A stretch of DNA of 35,060 nucleotides from Stenotrophomonas chelatiphaga. GTDB taxonomy: Bacteria > Pseudomonadota > Gammaproteobacteria > Xanthomonadales > Xanthomonadaceae. Under the pieces are notes generated by a model. That model made no database searches. It had not been told where the DNA came from and saw only the letters and a program-made list of their open reading frames with translations. The stretch is from the NCBI RefSeq assembly GCF_001431535.1, contig NZ_LDJK01000001.1, forward strand, positions 1-35,060, written 5' to 3'. Shown here one piece after another: positions 14,856-22,575 of the stretch; positions within the stretch are counted from its first letter, which is position 1, and the number at the start of each line of letters is the position of its first letter. The position numbers and the translations under genes were made by a program.

Positions 14856-17800
14856 TCAGTGATGCAGCGTGGATTCGCCGTGGGTCACCAGCTGGCCACC
14901 GCCATTGCGGGTGACGAACTTGCGCAGGGCCACATAGAACACCGGGGTCAGGAACAGCCCGAACAACGTTACGCCCAGCATGCCGGCGAACACCGTGATG
15001 CCGGTGACCGAGCGAACCTCGGCGCCTGCACCATGCGACAGCACCAGCGGCACGGTGCCGGCGATGAAGGCGATGGAGGTCATCACGATCGGGCGCAGAC
15101 GCAGGCGGCAGGCTTCCAGCGCCGCGTCGACGATGCCCTTGCCGCCCATTTCCAGCTCCCGGGCGAACTCGACGATCAGGATCGCGTTCTTGCACGCCAG
15201 GCCCATCAGCACCACCAGGCCGACCTGCACGAAGACGTTGTTGTCACCGCCGGTCAGCCACACCCCGAACAGCGCCGACAGCAGGGTCATCGGCACGATC
15301 AGGATCACCGCCAGCGGCAGCGACCAGCTTTCATACAGCGCGGCGAGCACCAGGAAGGCCAGCATCACCGCCACCGGGAACACGATCAGCGCCGCATTGC
15401 CCTGGGTCGCCTGCTGGTAGCTCAGGTCGGTCCATTCGGTGACCATACCCGGCGGCAGCACCTGGGCGGCGATCTCGCTCAGCTTGGCCATGCCTTCGGT
15501 GGACGACAGCAGGCGCGGATCGGTTTCACCGGCCAGGTCGGCGGCCGGGTAGCCGTTGAAGCGCAGCACCGGGTCCGGGCCGAAGGTCTGCTTGACGGTG
15601 ACCATCGAACCGATCGGCACCATTTCGCCACGGTCGTTGCGGGTACGCAGGCGGCCGATGTCTTCCACGCTGTCACGGAACTGGCCATCGGCCTGGGCGA
15701 TCACCTGCCAGGTACGGCCGAACTGGTTGAAGTCGTTGACGTAGGACGAACCGAGATAGGTCTGCAGCGTGTCGAACAGTTCGGTCAGCTGCACGCCCTG
15801 GGCCTTGGCCTTGACGCGGTCCACTTCGGCATCCAGCTGCGGCACGTTGGCCTGGTAGCTGGTGATCGGGAAGGCCATGCCGGGGGTCTGCGAAACAGCA
15901 CCCTGCATGGTCTGCACGGCCGTCTGCAGCGCACCGTAACCCAGGTTGCCGCGGTCTTCGATGAACATCTGGTAGCCGTTGCCGTTGCCCAACCCGAGGA
16001 TCGGCGGCGGCATCATCGAGAACGCGAAGCCTTCCTGCAGCGCGGCGATCTTCTGGTTGATCTCCGCGTTGATCTGCGCAGCGGTGCGGCCATTGCGCTC
16101 ACTGAAGGGTTTCAGCGGCACGAAGGCCACGCCGGTGTTGGGCGTATTGGTGAACTGCAGTGCATTGAGGCCCGGGAAGGAAATGGTGTGCGCCACGCCG
16201 TCGGTTTCCATCGCGATCTGCGCGACCTTCTTCAGCATCGCGTCGGTACGGGCGATGGAAGAACCTTCCGGCAGCTTCACGCCGGCGATCAGGTACAGCT
16301 TGTCCTGGGTGGGGATGAAGCCCGGCGGGACCAGCTTGAACATGACCCCGGTGCCGACCAGCAGCAGGGCATACACCACGAACACCGCGCCGCGCTTGCC
16401 GAGGATGTTGGACACGCTGCGCTCGTACTTTTCCGAGCTGGACTTGAAGAAGCGGTTGAACGGACGGAAGATCCAGCCGAACAGGCGGTCGATGATGCGC
16501 GTCGGCGCATCCTTGGCCGCGTCGTGCGGCTTGAGCAGACGCGCGGCCAGGGCCGGCGACAGGGTCAGCGAGTTGATCGCCGAAATCACCGTGGAAATGG
16601 CGATGGTGACCGCGAACTGCTTGTAGAACTGGCCGGTGACACCGGACAGGAAGGCCATCGGCACGAACACCGCGCACAGCACCAGCGCGATGGCGACGAT
16701 CGGGCCGGACACTTCCTTCATCGCCTGGTGGGCCGCCGCGGTCGGCGACAGGCCTTCTTCGATGTTGCGCTCGACGTTCTCCACCACCACGATCGCATCA
16801 TCGACCACGATGCCGATCGCCAGCACCAGCCCGAACAGGCTCAAGGTGTTGATCGAGAAGCCCAGCAGGTACAGCGCGGCGAACGTGCCCACGATGGACA
16901 CCGGCACGGCGATCAGCGGGATGATCGAGGCACGCCAGGTCTGCAGGAACAGGATCACCACCAGCACCACCAGCGCAATGGCTTCCAGCAGGGTGGACAC
17001 CACCGCCTTGATCGAGTCGCGCACGAAGATGGTGGTGTCATACACCGCTTCGTACTTGACGTCGGCCGGGAAGGTCTTCTGCATTTCGTCCATGGTGTTC
17101 ATGACGGCATCGCGGATTTCCAGCGCGTTGGCACCCGGTGCCTGGAAGATGCCGATACCCACCGCGTTCTTGCCATCCAGCTGAGAACGCAGGGTGTAGT
17201 CACCGGCACCCAGTTCCAGCCGGGCGACATCGGACAGGCGCACCACTTCACCGTCAACGCCGCTCTTGAGCACGATGTCGTTGAATTCCTGCTCGCTCTT
17301 CAGCCGGCCCTGCGCATTGATCAGGGTCAGGAACTGGCTGTTGGGCATCGGTTCGGCACCGAGCTGGCCGGCCGACACCTGCACGTTCTGCTCGCGCATC
17401 GCGCCGACCACATCGCTGGCGGTCAGCCCGCGCGCGGCGATCTTGTCCGGGTCCAGCCAGGCGCGCATGGCGTAGTCACCGCCACCGAAGATCTGTGCAT
17501 CGCCCACGCCCTGGATGCGCGACAGCGCGTCCTTGACGTGCAGGCGGGCGTAGTTGCGCAGGTACAGCGTGTCGTACTTTCCGTTCGGCGAGGTCAGGTG
17601 CACCACCATCAGGAAGGTCGGCGACTGCTTCTGCGTGGTCACGCCCTGGCGCCGCACGTCTTCGGGAAGACGTGCCTGGGCCTGCGCCACGCGGTTCTGC
17701 ACCTTCACCGCGGCCGCGTCCGGGTCGGTGCCCGGGCGGAAGGTGATGGTCATCTGCAGCACGCCGTCGGAACCGGCGACGGACTTCATGTACATCATGT

Positions 17801-18026
17801 CCTCCACGCCGTTGATCGCTTCTTCCAGCGGCGTGGCCACCGTTTCTGCGATCACTTTCGGGTTGGCGCCCGGGTACACGGTACGCACCACCACCGAAGG
17901 GGGGACGACGTCGGGGTATTCACCGGTCGGCAGCAGCGGGATGCTGATCAGGCCGGCGGCGAAGATGATGATCGACAACACCGCCGCGAAGATCGGCCTG
18001 TCGATGAAAAAGCGGGAGAAATCCAT
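14856..18026 (-). CDS. smeW: RND multidrug efflux transporter SmeW
   Basis: This inner-membrane proton-driven pump of the AcrB/HAE-1 family has 1056 aa, a normal length. It begins MDFSRFFIDRPIFAAVLSII, the family's TM1. Two large periplasmic loops follow. The paired Asp of TM4 is in GIVVDDAIVVVENVERN, and the second-half signature LVVLMGLACKNAILIVEFARE marks TM10. It transfers drugs through SmeV to SmeX. SmeVWX exports quinolones, chloramphenicol and tetracyclines when overexpressed (established for S. maltophilia). AAGGA seven bases before the ATG supports the start. Confidence 0.95.
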   Translation of the reverse strand: MDFSRFFIDRPIFAAVLSIIIFAAGLISIPLLPTGEYPDVVPPSVVVRTVYPGANPKVIAETVATPLEEAINGVEDMMYMKSVAGSDGVLQMTITFRPGTDPDAAAVKVQNRVAQAQARLPEDVRRQGVTTQKQSPTFLMVVHLTSPNGKYDTLYLRNYARLHVKDALSRIQGVGDAQIFGGGDYAMRAWLDPDKIAARGLTASDVVGAMREQNVQVSAGQLGAEPMPNSQFLTLINAQGRLKSEQEFNDIVLKSGVDGEVVRLSDVARLELGAGDYTLRSQLDGKNAVGIGIFQAPGANALEIRDAVMNTMDEMQKTFPADVKYEAVYDTTIFVRDSIKAVVSTLLEAIALVVLVVILFLQTWRASIIPLIAVPVSIVGTFAALYLLGFSINTLSLFGLVLAIGIVVDDAIVVVENVERNIEEGLSPTAAAHQAMKEVSGPIVAIALVLCAVFVPMAFLSGVTGQFYKQFAVTIAISTVISAINSLTLSPALAARLLKPHDAAKDAPTRIIDRLFGWIFRPFNRFFKSSSEKYERSVSNILGKRGAVFVVYALLLVGTGVMFKLVPPGFIPTQDKLYLIAGVKLPEGSSIARTDAMLKKVAQIAMETDGVAHTISFPGLNALQFTNTPNTGVAFVPLKPFSERNGRTAAQINAEINQKIAALQEGFAFSMMPPPILGLGNGNGYQMFIEDRGNLGYGALQTAVQTMQGAVSQTPGMAFPITSYQANVPQLDAEVDRVKAKAQGVQLTELFDTLQTYLGSSYVNDFNQFGRTWQVIAQADGQFRDSVEDIGRLRTRNDRGEMVPIGSMVTVKQTFGPDPVLRFNGYPAADLAGETDPRLLSSTEGMAKLSEIAAQVLPPGMVTEWTDLSYQQATQGNAALIVFPVAVMLAFLVLAALYESWSLPLAVILIVPMTLLSALFGVWLTGGDNNVFVQVGLVVLMGLACKNAILIVEFARELEMGGKGIVDAALEACRLRLRPIVMTSIAFIAGTVPLVLSHGAGAEVRSVTGITVFAGMLGVTLFGLFLTPVFYVALRKFVTRNGGGQLVTHGESTLHH

Positions 18027-18071
18027 GGGAATGTCCTTGGGTTTGGCCGGCGTGGGGGTGCAGCCACCCTG

Positions 18072-18092
18072 CCCCTGCCGTGCTGGCAGGGG
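18072..18092. other. Hairpin in the smeV-smeW intergenic gap
   Basis: Arms CCCCTGCC (18072-18079) and GGCAGGGG (18085-18092) flank a five-base loop. No T-run follows on either strand, so it looks like an mRNA-processing or stability hairpin rather than a terminator. Confidence 0.55.
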
Positions 18093-18124
18093 ATCGGGGT
18101 TCGCGGTGACGCTGGCCGGATGGA

Positions 18125-19384
18125 TCAGTTCAGTGCGGCGGTTTCACTACCCACACGTGCCGGTGCGGGTGCCGGGACGGGGGCCTTTGCAGGTGCAGCG
18201 GCAGGTGCGGTGCCCGACTGCATGGCCACCGGCTTGGCCTGCACCGGCATGCCCGGCATGAAGACCTTCTGCACGCCGTCGACGATCACCTTGTCGCCGG
18301 CCGCCAGTCCGTTCTCCACGATGCGCAGGCCTTCGGCACTGCGACCCAGCGCGATGTCGCGACGCTGTGCCTTGCCGTCCTTGTCGACCACGTAGACGTA
18401 CTTGCGGTCCTGGTCGGTCAGCACGGCGCGGTCGTCGATCAGCATGGCCTGGAACTGGCCGCTGCCGAGCAGCTGCACGCGGGCGAACAGGCCCGGGGTG
18501 AACTCACGATCGGCGTTGTCCAGCAGCGCGCGGACGCGGATGGTGCCGGTGCTGCGGGTCACCTGGTTGTCCAGGAAGTCGACCTTGCCTTCGTGCGGGA
18601 AGCCCTGCTCGCCGCTCAGGCCGATGCGTACCGGCAGCGACGCATCGCGCTCGCTCGGACGCTCGCCCTTGCGCGCCATCTGCGCATAGCGCAGGAAGGT
18701 CGCTTCGTCGGCATCGAAGTACACGTGCACCTTGTCCAGCGATACCAGCGTGGTGAGCACGCTTGCGGCATCGCCTGCACTGACCAGGTTGCCGGCGGTG
18801 ACCATCGCACGGCCCGCACGGCCGTTGATCGGCGCGCGCACCTTGGTGAACTCCAGGTTGAGCGCGGCTGCATCCAGTGCCGCCTGCGCGGCCTGCACCT
18901 GCGCACCGGCCTGGTCGGACGCCGCGCGGCGCTGCTCCCAGGTTTCAGTGGAGATGGCCTGCTGTTCGGACAGGCGCTTGGCGCGATCGGACTCGCCGCG
19001 GGCCAGCGTGGACTGGGTGCGGGCGCGGGCGACTTCGGCGCGGGCGCGGTCGTACTCGGCCTGGTAGCTGCGGGCATCGATGGTGAACAGCACATCGCCC
19101 TTCTTCACTTCCTGGCCTTCGATGTAGTTGACCTTGTCGATGTAGCCGGAGACGCGTGGACGCAGGTCGACATTCTCGACCGCTTCGACGCGCCCGCTGA
19201 ACTCGTCCCACTGGCTGACCTGCTTGACCAGCACCGGCGCGGCGCTGACTTCCGGGGCGGGCGGTGCGCCGGCTTCTTCGGCGTGGCTGCCACTGCAGGC
19301 AGTCAGGATCGCCAGGGCCAACGCCGAAACCGTGGCGAAGGCCACGCGGCGGGTGGTGCGGTGGAGGGGCATCATGGTGTTCAT
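18125..19384 (-). CDS. smeV: RND efflux membrane-fusion lipoprotein SmeV
   Basis: This is the periplasmic adaptor linking SmeW and SmeX. The 419-aa protein has a lipoprotein signal ending ILTAC (C30). It then has the HlyD/AcrA plan: a first lipoyl half (VENVDLRPRVSGYIDKVNYI), a helical hairpin of about residues 105-175, a second lipoyl half (FTKVRAPINGRAGRAMVTAGNLV) and beta-barrel plus membrane-proximal domains. The Ala/Pro-rich tail after about residue 385 is disordered. No strong ribosome site precedes the ATG. A SoxR-box-like dyad lies about 80 bases upstream, so the gene may have its own promoter within the operon. Confidence 0.94.
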   Translation of the reverse strand: MNTMMPLHRTTRRVAFATVSALALAILTACSGSHAEEAGAPPAPEVSAAPVLVKQVSQWDEFSGRVEAVENVDLRPRVSGYIDKVNYIEGQEVKKGDVLFTIDARSYQAEYDRARAEVARARTQSTLARGESDRAKRLSEQQAISTETWEQRRAASDQAGAQVQAAQAALDAAALNLEFTKVRAPINGRAGRAMVTAGNLVSAGDAASVLTTLVSLDKVHVYFDADEATFLRYAQMARKGERPSERDASLPVRIGLSGEQGFPHEGKVDFLDNQVTRSTGTIRVRALLDNADREFTPGLFARVQLLGSGQFQAMLIDDRAVLTDQDRKYVYVVDKDGKAQRRDIALGRSAEGLRIVENGLAAGDKVIVDGVQKVFMPGMPVQAKPVAMQSGTAPAAAPAKAPVPAPAPARVGSETAALN

Positions 19385-19464
19385 GGCATGTATCCGTAGG
19401 GGGTGGTGATACGGGTGTTCTGTCTTTCGGGGTGCCGGTCGGGCCGGCGGCCGGGGGATGGTGC

Positions 19465-19486
19465 GACCTCAACAAAGGTTGAGGTC
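19465..19486 (-). promoter_or_regulatory. Candidate SoxR box upstream of smeV
   Basis: On the minus strand the dyad CCTCAAC-CTTT-GTTGAGG has the 7-4-7 layout of SoxR boxes (CCTCAAG-N4-CTTGAGG in E. coli). It is preceded by a TTGACC -35-like hexamer, which overlaps its first bases as in Pseudomonas SoxR targets. The extended spacer of 19 bases would put a -10 at CACCAT (weak). The outer GAC/GTC bases extend the perfect arms to nine. It overlaps the smeU1 stop codon. Confidence 0.65.
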
Positions 19487-20255
19487 AAGCACTCCCGGCC
19501 GATTCGCGCCAGCGCGGCGGCGCGTCCAGCTGCAGCAGCCCGCGTGGCAGCTGCGCATCGCGTGAATCGCAGCGCACGATCGCGCGGTTGTCGTGGCACT
19601 GGTCCAGCAGCGAGACCAGGCGGCGGCCGACCAGCAGCGCGCTCGGCCACTCGATGCAGGCGTTGGCCGCATTGCTGGGCGTGCACACCGGCGCACCGAC
19701 TTCCAGCAGCTGCGCGCGCACGCCGATCGCCTGCGCTTCCTGGTGCACCACCTGGGCGTACATGCGCAGCGCTGCGGCGGTGATCGACGAATCACCATGC
19801 GCGGCCCACGGCTTGAGGCCGGCGGGGCTGCCGATCATCACGAAGCGGCGCGGGTGGTGGTGGTCCTGCAGCAGCGGCAACAGGTGGCGGACCGCATGCA
19901 CGTGCGGCATCAGGTCCAACTGCAGCGTCTGCATCAGCGCATCGCCGGGACGGTCGATGACCCGGCCACGCGCATACGGACCACCGAGCGCGGCGACCAC
20001 CGCACCGAGGGGGCGCTGGCGCGCCGCCACGCGGTCGGCGACCACTTTGGCCGACTCGTCATCGGCCAGCGAGCCGAGCATCGTCTCCAGGCCAGGCTCG
20101 TCGTCGAACTGCAGCCGCAGTGCGGCCAGCCGGCCCGGATCGCGGCCGACCACCAGCACCGGGCTGCCGGCTTCCAGCAATGCACCGACCACGCCCTGGC
20201 CCACGGCACCGGTGCCGCCGAGGACGAGGACCTCCGGTGCCAGCGTCCCGTTCAC
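19485..20255 (-). CDS. smeU1: SDR-like NAD(P)-binding protein SmeU1
   Basis: The 256-aa Rossmann protein begins with the nucleotide motif VLVLGGTGAVGQG. The rest keeps SDR layout (VVAALGGPYARG in place of NNAG, then FVMIGSPAG). However, the expected Tyr-x3-Lys is absent: thirteen residues past the Ser the sequence reads SSITAAAL. A binding, sensor or divergent enzymatic role is therefore more likely than classical reduction. The start is GTG, sharing GTGA with the stop of the 75-aa ORF, and GGAGG lies nine bases before it. It is the established first gene of the smeU1-V-W-U2-X order, which supports the assignment. Confidence 0.85.
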   Translation of the reverse strand: MNGTLAPEVLVLGGTGAVGQGVVGALLEAGSPVLVVGRDPGRLAALRLQFDDEPGLETMLGSLADDESAKVVADRVAARQRPLGAVVAALGGPYARGRVIDRPGDALMQTLQLDLMPHVHAVRHLLPLLQDHHHPRRFVMIGSPAGLKPWAAHGDSSITAAALRMYAQVVHQEAQAIGVRAQLLEVGAPVCTPSNAANACIEWPSALLVGRRLVSLLDQCHDNRAIVRCDSRDAQLPRGLLQLDAPPRWRESAGSA

Positions 20256-20479
20256 GGGATATTTCCTCCCATCTGCGGGACAATACCGATACGGCCCAGG
20301 CGATCCATGCCACGCGGGCGGATACGCAGGGCACCACCACGCTGCTGGCGCGGGACCGCGGTAAACTCCCGAAAATCCTTGTTAACCAAGGAGCTGGGAC
20401 GATTTTCGACCGTCATCGCCTGGTCCAGGGTGTCTTGGTCGGCGGAGCGGAAGAGGTTGAGAATGTTGCGCAGGCTCAT
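20252..20479 (-). CDS. Hypothetical 75-aa protein ahead of smeU1
   Basis: The peptide begins MSLRNILNLFRSADQDTLDQ and ends with an Arg/Gly-rich section; there is no signal peptide or membrane segment. GGAGG nine bases before the ATG is a strong initiation site. Its TGA overlaps the GTG of smeU1, so translation should be coupled. It would be the first cistron read from the SmeRv-controlled promoter. Published descriptions known to me list smeU1 first, so this ORF may have been overlooked or may be a leader. I recognise no family, though the first 40 residues look like a genuine folded small protein. Confidence 0.62.
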   Translation of the reverse strand: MSLRNILNLFRSADQDTLDQAMTVENRPSSLVNKDFREFTAVPRQQRGGALRIRPRGMDRLGRIGIVPQMGGNIP

Positions 20480-20533
20480 GGCTGATGGCCTCCGATTCGG
20501 GAATGGCGCCATGGTGCGCTTCTAACTCCTACT

Positions 20534-20562
20534 TGATTAGTCCTCTTTTAGGGGAATAATCA
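20534..20562. promoter_or_regulatory. Dyad between smeRv and the efflux operon, candidate SmeRv operator
   Basis: In the 146-bp divergent gap a 12-5-12 dyad (TGATTAGTCCTC, TTTTA, GGGGAATAATCA) matches at 10 of 12 positions per arm. LysR-type regulators commonly bind such AT-containing dyads in the shared promoter region. It is the only strong symmetry in the gap. Confidence 0.5.
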
Positions 20563-20625
20563 TCCCGCACCCGGTCCAATCTTTTTGTCACGATAGTCCC
20601 GTCCCCGACGTCCAGGAATTCGACC

Positions 20626-21645
20626 ATGTCCCACGATCTCAACGAAACGCTGATCTTCGTCAAAGTGGTCGAGCAAGGCAGTTTCATTGCTGCAGCCAAA
20701 TCGCTCGGCCTTCCCAAGACCACCGTCAGCCGCAAGGTGCAGGAACTGGAAACGCGGCTCGGCGCACGCCTGCTGCACCGGACCACGCGCCGCCTGGGCC
20801 TCACCGAGGCCGGCTCGATCTACCACGAGCACTGCCAGCGCATCGCGCGCGAACTGGAGGAAGCGGAGAGTGCGGTCAGCCAGTTGCAGTCCGGCCCGCG
20901 CGGCTGGCTGCGCTTCACCGTGCCCTATTCGCTGGGCATTACCTGGATCGCACCGCTGCTGGGTCAGTTCCATGCGATGTATCCGGAAATCCGCCTGGAC
21001 ATGCACCTGGGCAACGAGAAGCTGGACCTGATCGCCGGCGAGGCCGACCTGGCGCTGCGCGTGGGCTCGCTGCCTGATTCCAACCTGGTGGCGCGCAAGC
21101 TGGGCACCCTGCGTACGCAGGTGTTCGCCAGCCCGGCCTACATCGAACGCCATGGCGAGCCGCTGCACCCGGACGAACTGCAGTTCCATCGCATCCTGGC
21201 CATGCGCAAGGCGTACCACAGCCATCCCAACCGGATTACCTGGCAGTTGGGCGAGAACGGCGGCGAGCTGCGCGATTTCCCGGTCACCCCGCTGATGGTG
21301 GCCAACGATGTGTCCGCGCTCAATGGCGCACTGGTGTGCGGCGAAGGACTGCTGCTGACCGGCGACGTGATGGCCAAGCCGTTCATCGAAACCGGCATGG
21401 TGCGGCGCGTGCTGGCCGGCTGGACCGGCCCGGAAGTGGACTTCAACGCGGTATTTGCCGGCGGCAAGCTGGTGTCGCCGAAGGTACGTGCGTTCGTGGA
21501 TTTCCTGGTCGAAAAGTTGAACTTCGACGCCAACTACATGATGGCGCAGTGCCCGGCGGCGAAGTATGCCCAGCAACAGACCGAGAAAGCCGAAGCCGAG
21601 GCCGCCGCGGAAGGAAAGCGGATCCTGGAAGTGGTCGCCGCCTGA
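20626..21645 (+). CDS. smeRv: LysR-type regulator SmeRv
   Basis: This 339-aa LTTR is expected to control the divergent smeU1-V-W-U2-X operon. The N-terminal winged helix-turn-helix (about residues 5-64) includes FIAAAKSLGLPKTTVSRKVQELE and LLHRTTRRLGLTEAG. The linker helix and a two-lobe effector domain follow to about residue 305. The tail is Ala/Glu-rich (QQQTEKAEAEAAAEG), an unusual acidic extension. Changes at a glycine near residue 266 are reported to activate the pump. Glycine 265 here, in VLAGWTGPE, may be that residue if numbering differs by one. The gene is followed by a REP element and a hairpin. Confidence 0.9.
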   Translation: MSHDLNETLIFVKVVEQGSFIAAAKSLGLPKTTVSRKVQELETRLGARLLHRTTRRLGLTEAGSIYHEHCQRIARELEEAESAVSQLQSGPRGWLRFTVPYSLGITWIAPLLGQFHAMYPEIRLDMHLGNEKLDLIAGEADLALRVGSLPDSNLVARKLGTLRTQVFASPAYIERHGEPLHPDELQFHRILAMRKAYHSHPNRITWQLGENGGELRDFPVTPLMVANDVSALNGALVCGEGLLLTGDVMAKPFIETGMVRRVLAGWTGPEVDFNAVFAGGKLVSPKVRAFVDFLVEKLNFDANYMMAQCPAAKYAQQQTEKAEAEAAAEGKRILEVVAA

Positions 21646-21648
21646 CCG

Positions 21649-21672
21649 GTAGTGACGGCCGCTGGCCGTCAT
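21649..21672 (+). repeat. GTAG-headed REP element (SMAG type)
   Basis: It starts three bases after the smeRv stop. Head GTAG, arms TGACGGCC and GGCCGTCA. It has the same sequence as the element at 12506-12529 in the opposite orientation, so the two flank the efflux locus. Confidence 0.82.
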
Positions 21673-21674
21673 CC

Positions 21675-21705
21675 AAAAAAAAATGCCGCCTGCAAGGGCG
21701 GCATT
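21675..21705 (-). terminator. Intrinsic terminator of the OmpA-like lipoprotein gene
   Basis: Read on the minus strand, a 9-bp stem (AATGCCGCC with GGCGGCATT, 21682-21690 and 21697-21705) with a six-base loop is followed by nine Ts. It lies about 40 bases after the lipoprotein stop codon. Confidence 0.88.
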
Positions 21706-21744
21706 CTGTTGCGGCCGAAGCCGCAACCGCAACAACGCGGGGCG

Positions 21745-22440
21745 TTACTGCTGCAGAGGAATCACACGGATTTCAACGCGACGGTTCTGTGCGCGGCCGG
21801 CGTCGGTGCTGTTGTCGGCGATCGGATAGGCCTTGCCGGCACCCAGCGTTTCAATACGCGCGCGCTGCACACCCTGCGCGGTCAGGTAGGACGCCACGGC
21901 ATCGGCGCGCTCCTTGGACAGGCGGTTGTTCACCGCATCGCTGCCGATGCTGTCGGTATGGCCGACCACTTCGATCATCGTCTGGTTGTACTCGGCCAGC
22001 GTACTGGCCACGCCGTTGAGCGAGCCGTAGAACTGCGGCTTCAGCGCCGACTTGCCGAAATCGAAGGTGATGCCGTCCGGCAGGTTCAGGCTGATGTTGT
22101 CGCCCTGGCGCACCACGTCGATACCGGTGTTGGCGGTACGCTCGCGCAGCGCGCGTTCCTGGCGATCCTGGTACTGGCCTACGGCCGCGCCACTGAGCGC
22201 ACCGATGCCGGCGCCGATCATGGCGTGCTGGCGGCGCTCGGTCGCGCTGCCACCGGTCAACAGGCCGGCTGCGACACCCACCGCGGTGCCGATCAGAGCG
22301 TTGCGGCCGGTGCGGTTCTGCTGCTGGGTTTCATTGCCGTACTGGTCACTCTGCACGTAGGAACCGCCGGTGGCGCAGGCGCTGAGCGCTGCGGCGGTCA
22401 TCAGGGCAAGGGCCACATTGCGGGGAGCGGAACGGATCAT
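21745..22440 (-). CDS. OmpA-family lipoprotein (YiaD-like)
   Basis: The 231-aa protein has a lipoprotein signal ending LSAC (C22). A Gly-zipper region at about residues 48-88 (GTAVGVAAGLLTGG and GAGIGALSGAAVG) may form membrane-inserting helices. A C-terminal OmpA peptidoglycan-binding domain follows, with motif VVGHTDSIGSDAVNNRLSKERADAV and the ending AQNRRVEIRV. Such proteins tie the outer membrane to peptidoglycan through diaminopimelate. AAGGAG six bases before the ATG gives a strong start. It stands alone, with its own terminator downstream. Confidence 0.94.
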   Translation of the reverse strand: MIRSAPRNVALALMTAAALSACATGGSYVQSDQYGNETQQQNRTGRNALIGTAVGVAAGLLTGGSATERRQHAMIGAGIGALSGAAVGQYQDRQERALRERTANTGIDVVRQGDNISLNLPDGITFDFGKSALKPQFYGSLNGVASTLAEYNQTMIEVVGHTDSIGSDAVNNRLSKERADAVASYLTAQGVQRARIETLGAGKAYPIADNSTDAGRAQNRRVEIRVIPLQQ

Positions 22441-22575
22441 GGAGTTCTCCTTGGAAGCCGGCTGGTCCGGCGTGCGTCGGGGTGAGCATATACAGCCTGA
22501 TGCGATGCGGGGATGAGGGTCCCGACTGCGGCCGGTGCCCCGTTCAGCTTGTTCCCGACGGCGTGCAAATGCGCC

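Noticed and set aside
14196..18395. 1399-codon plus-strand open frame
   Set aside because: It lies antisense to smeU2, smeW and smeV, and its His/Gln/Arg/Asp-rich translation has no domain signal. It is a high-GC shadow frame.
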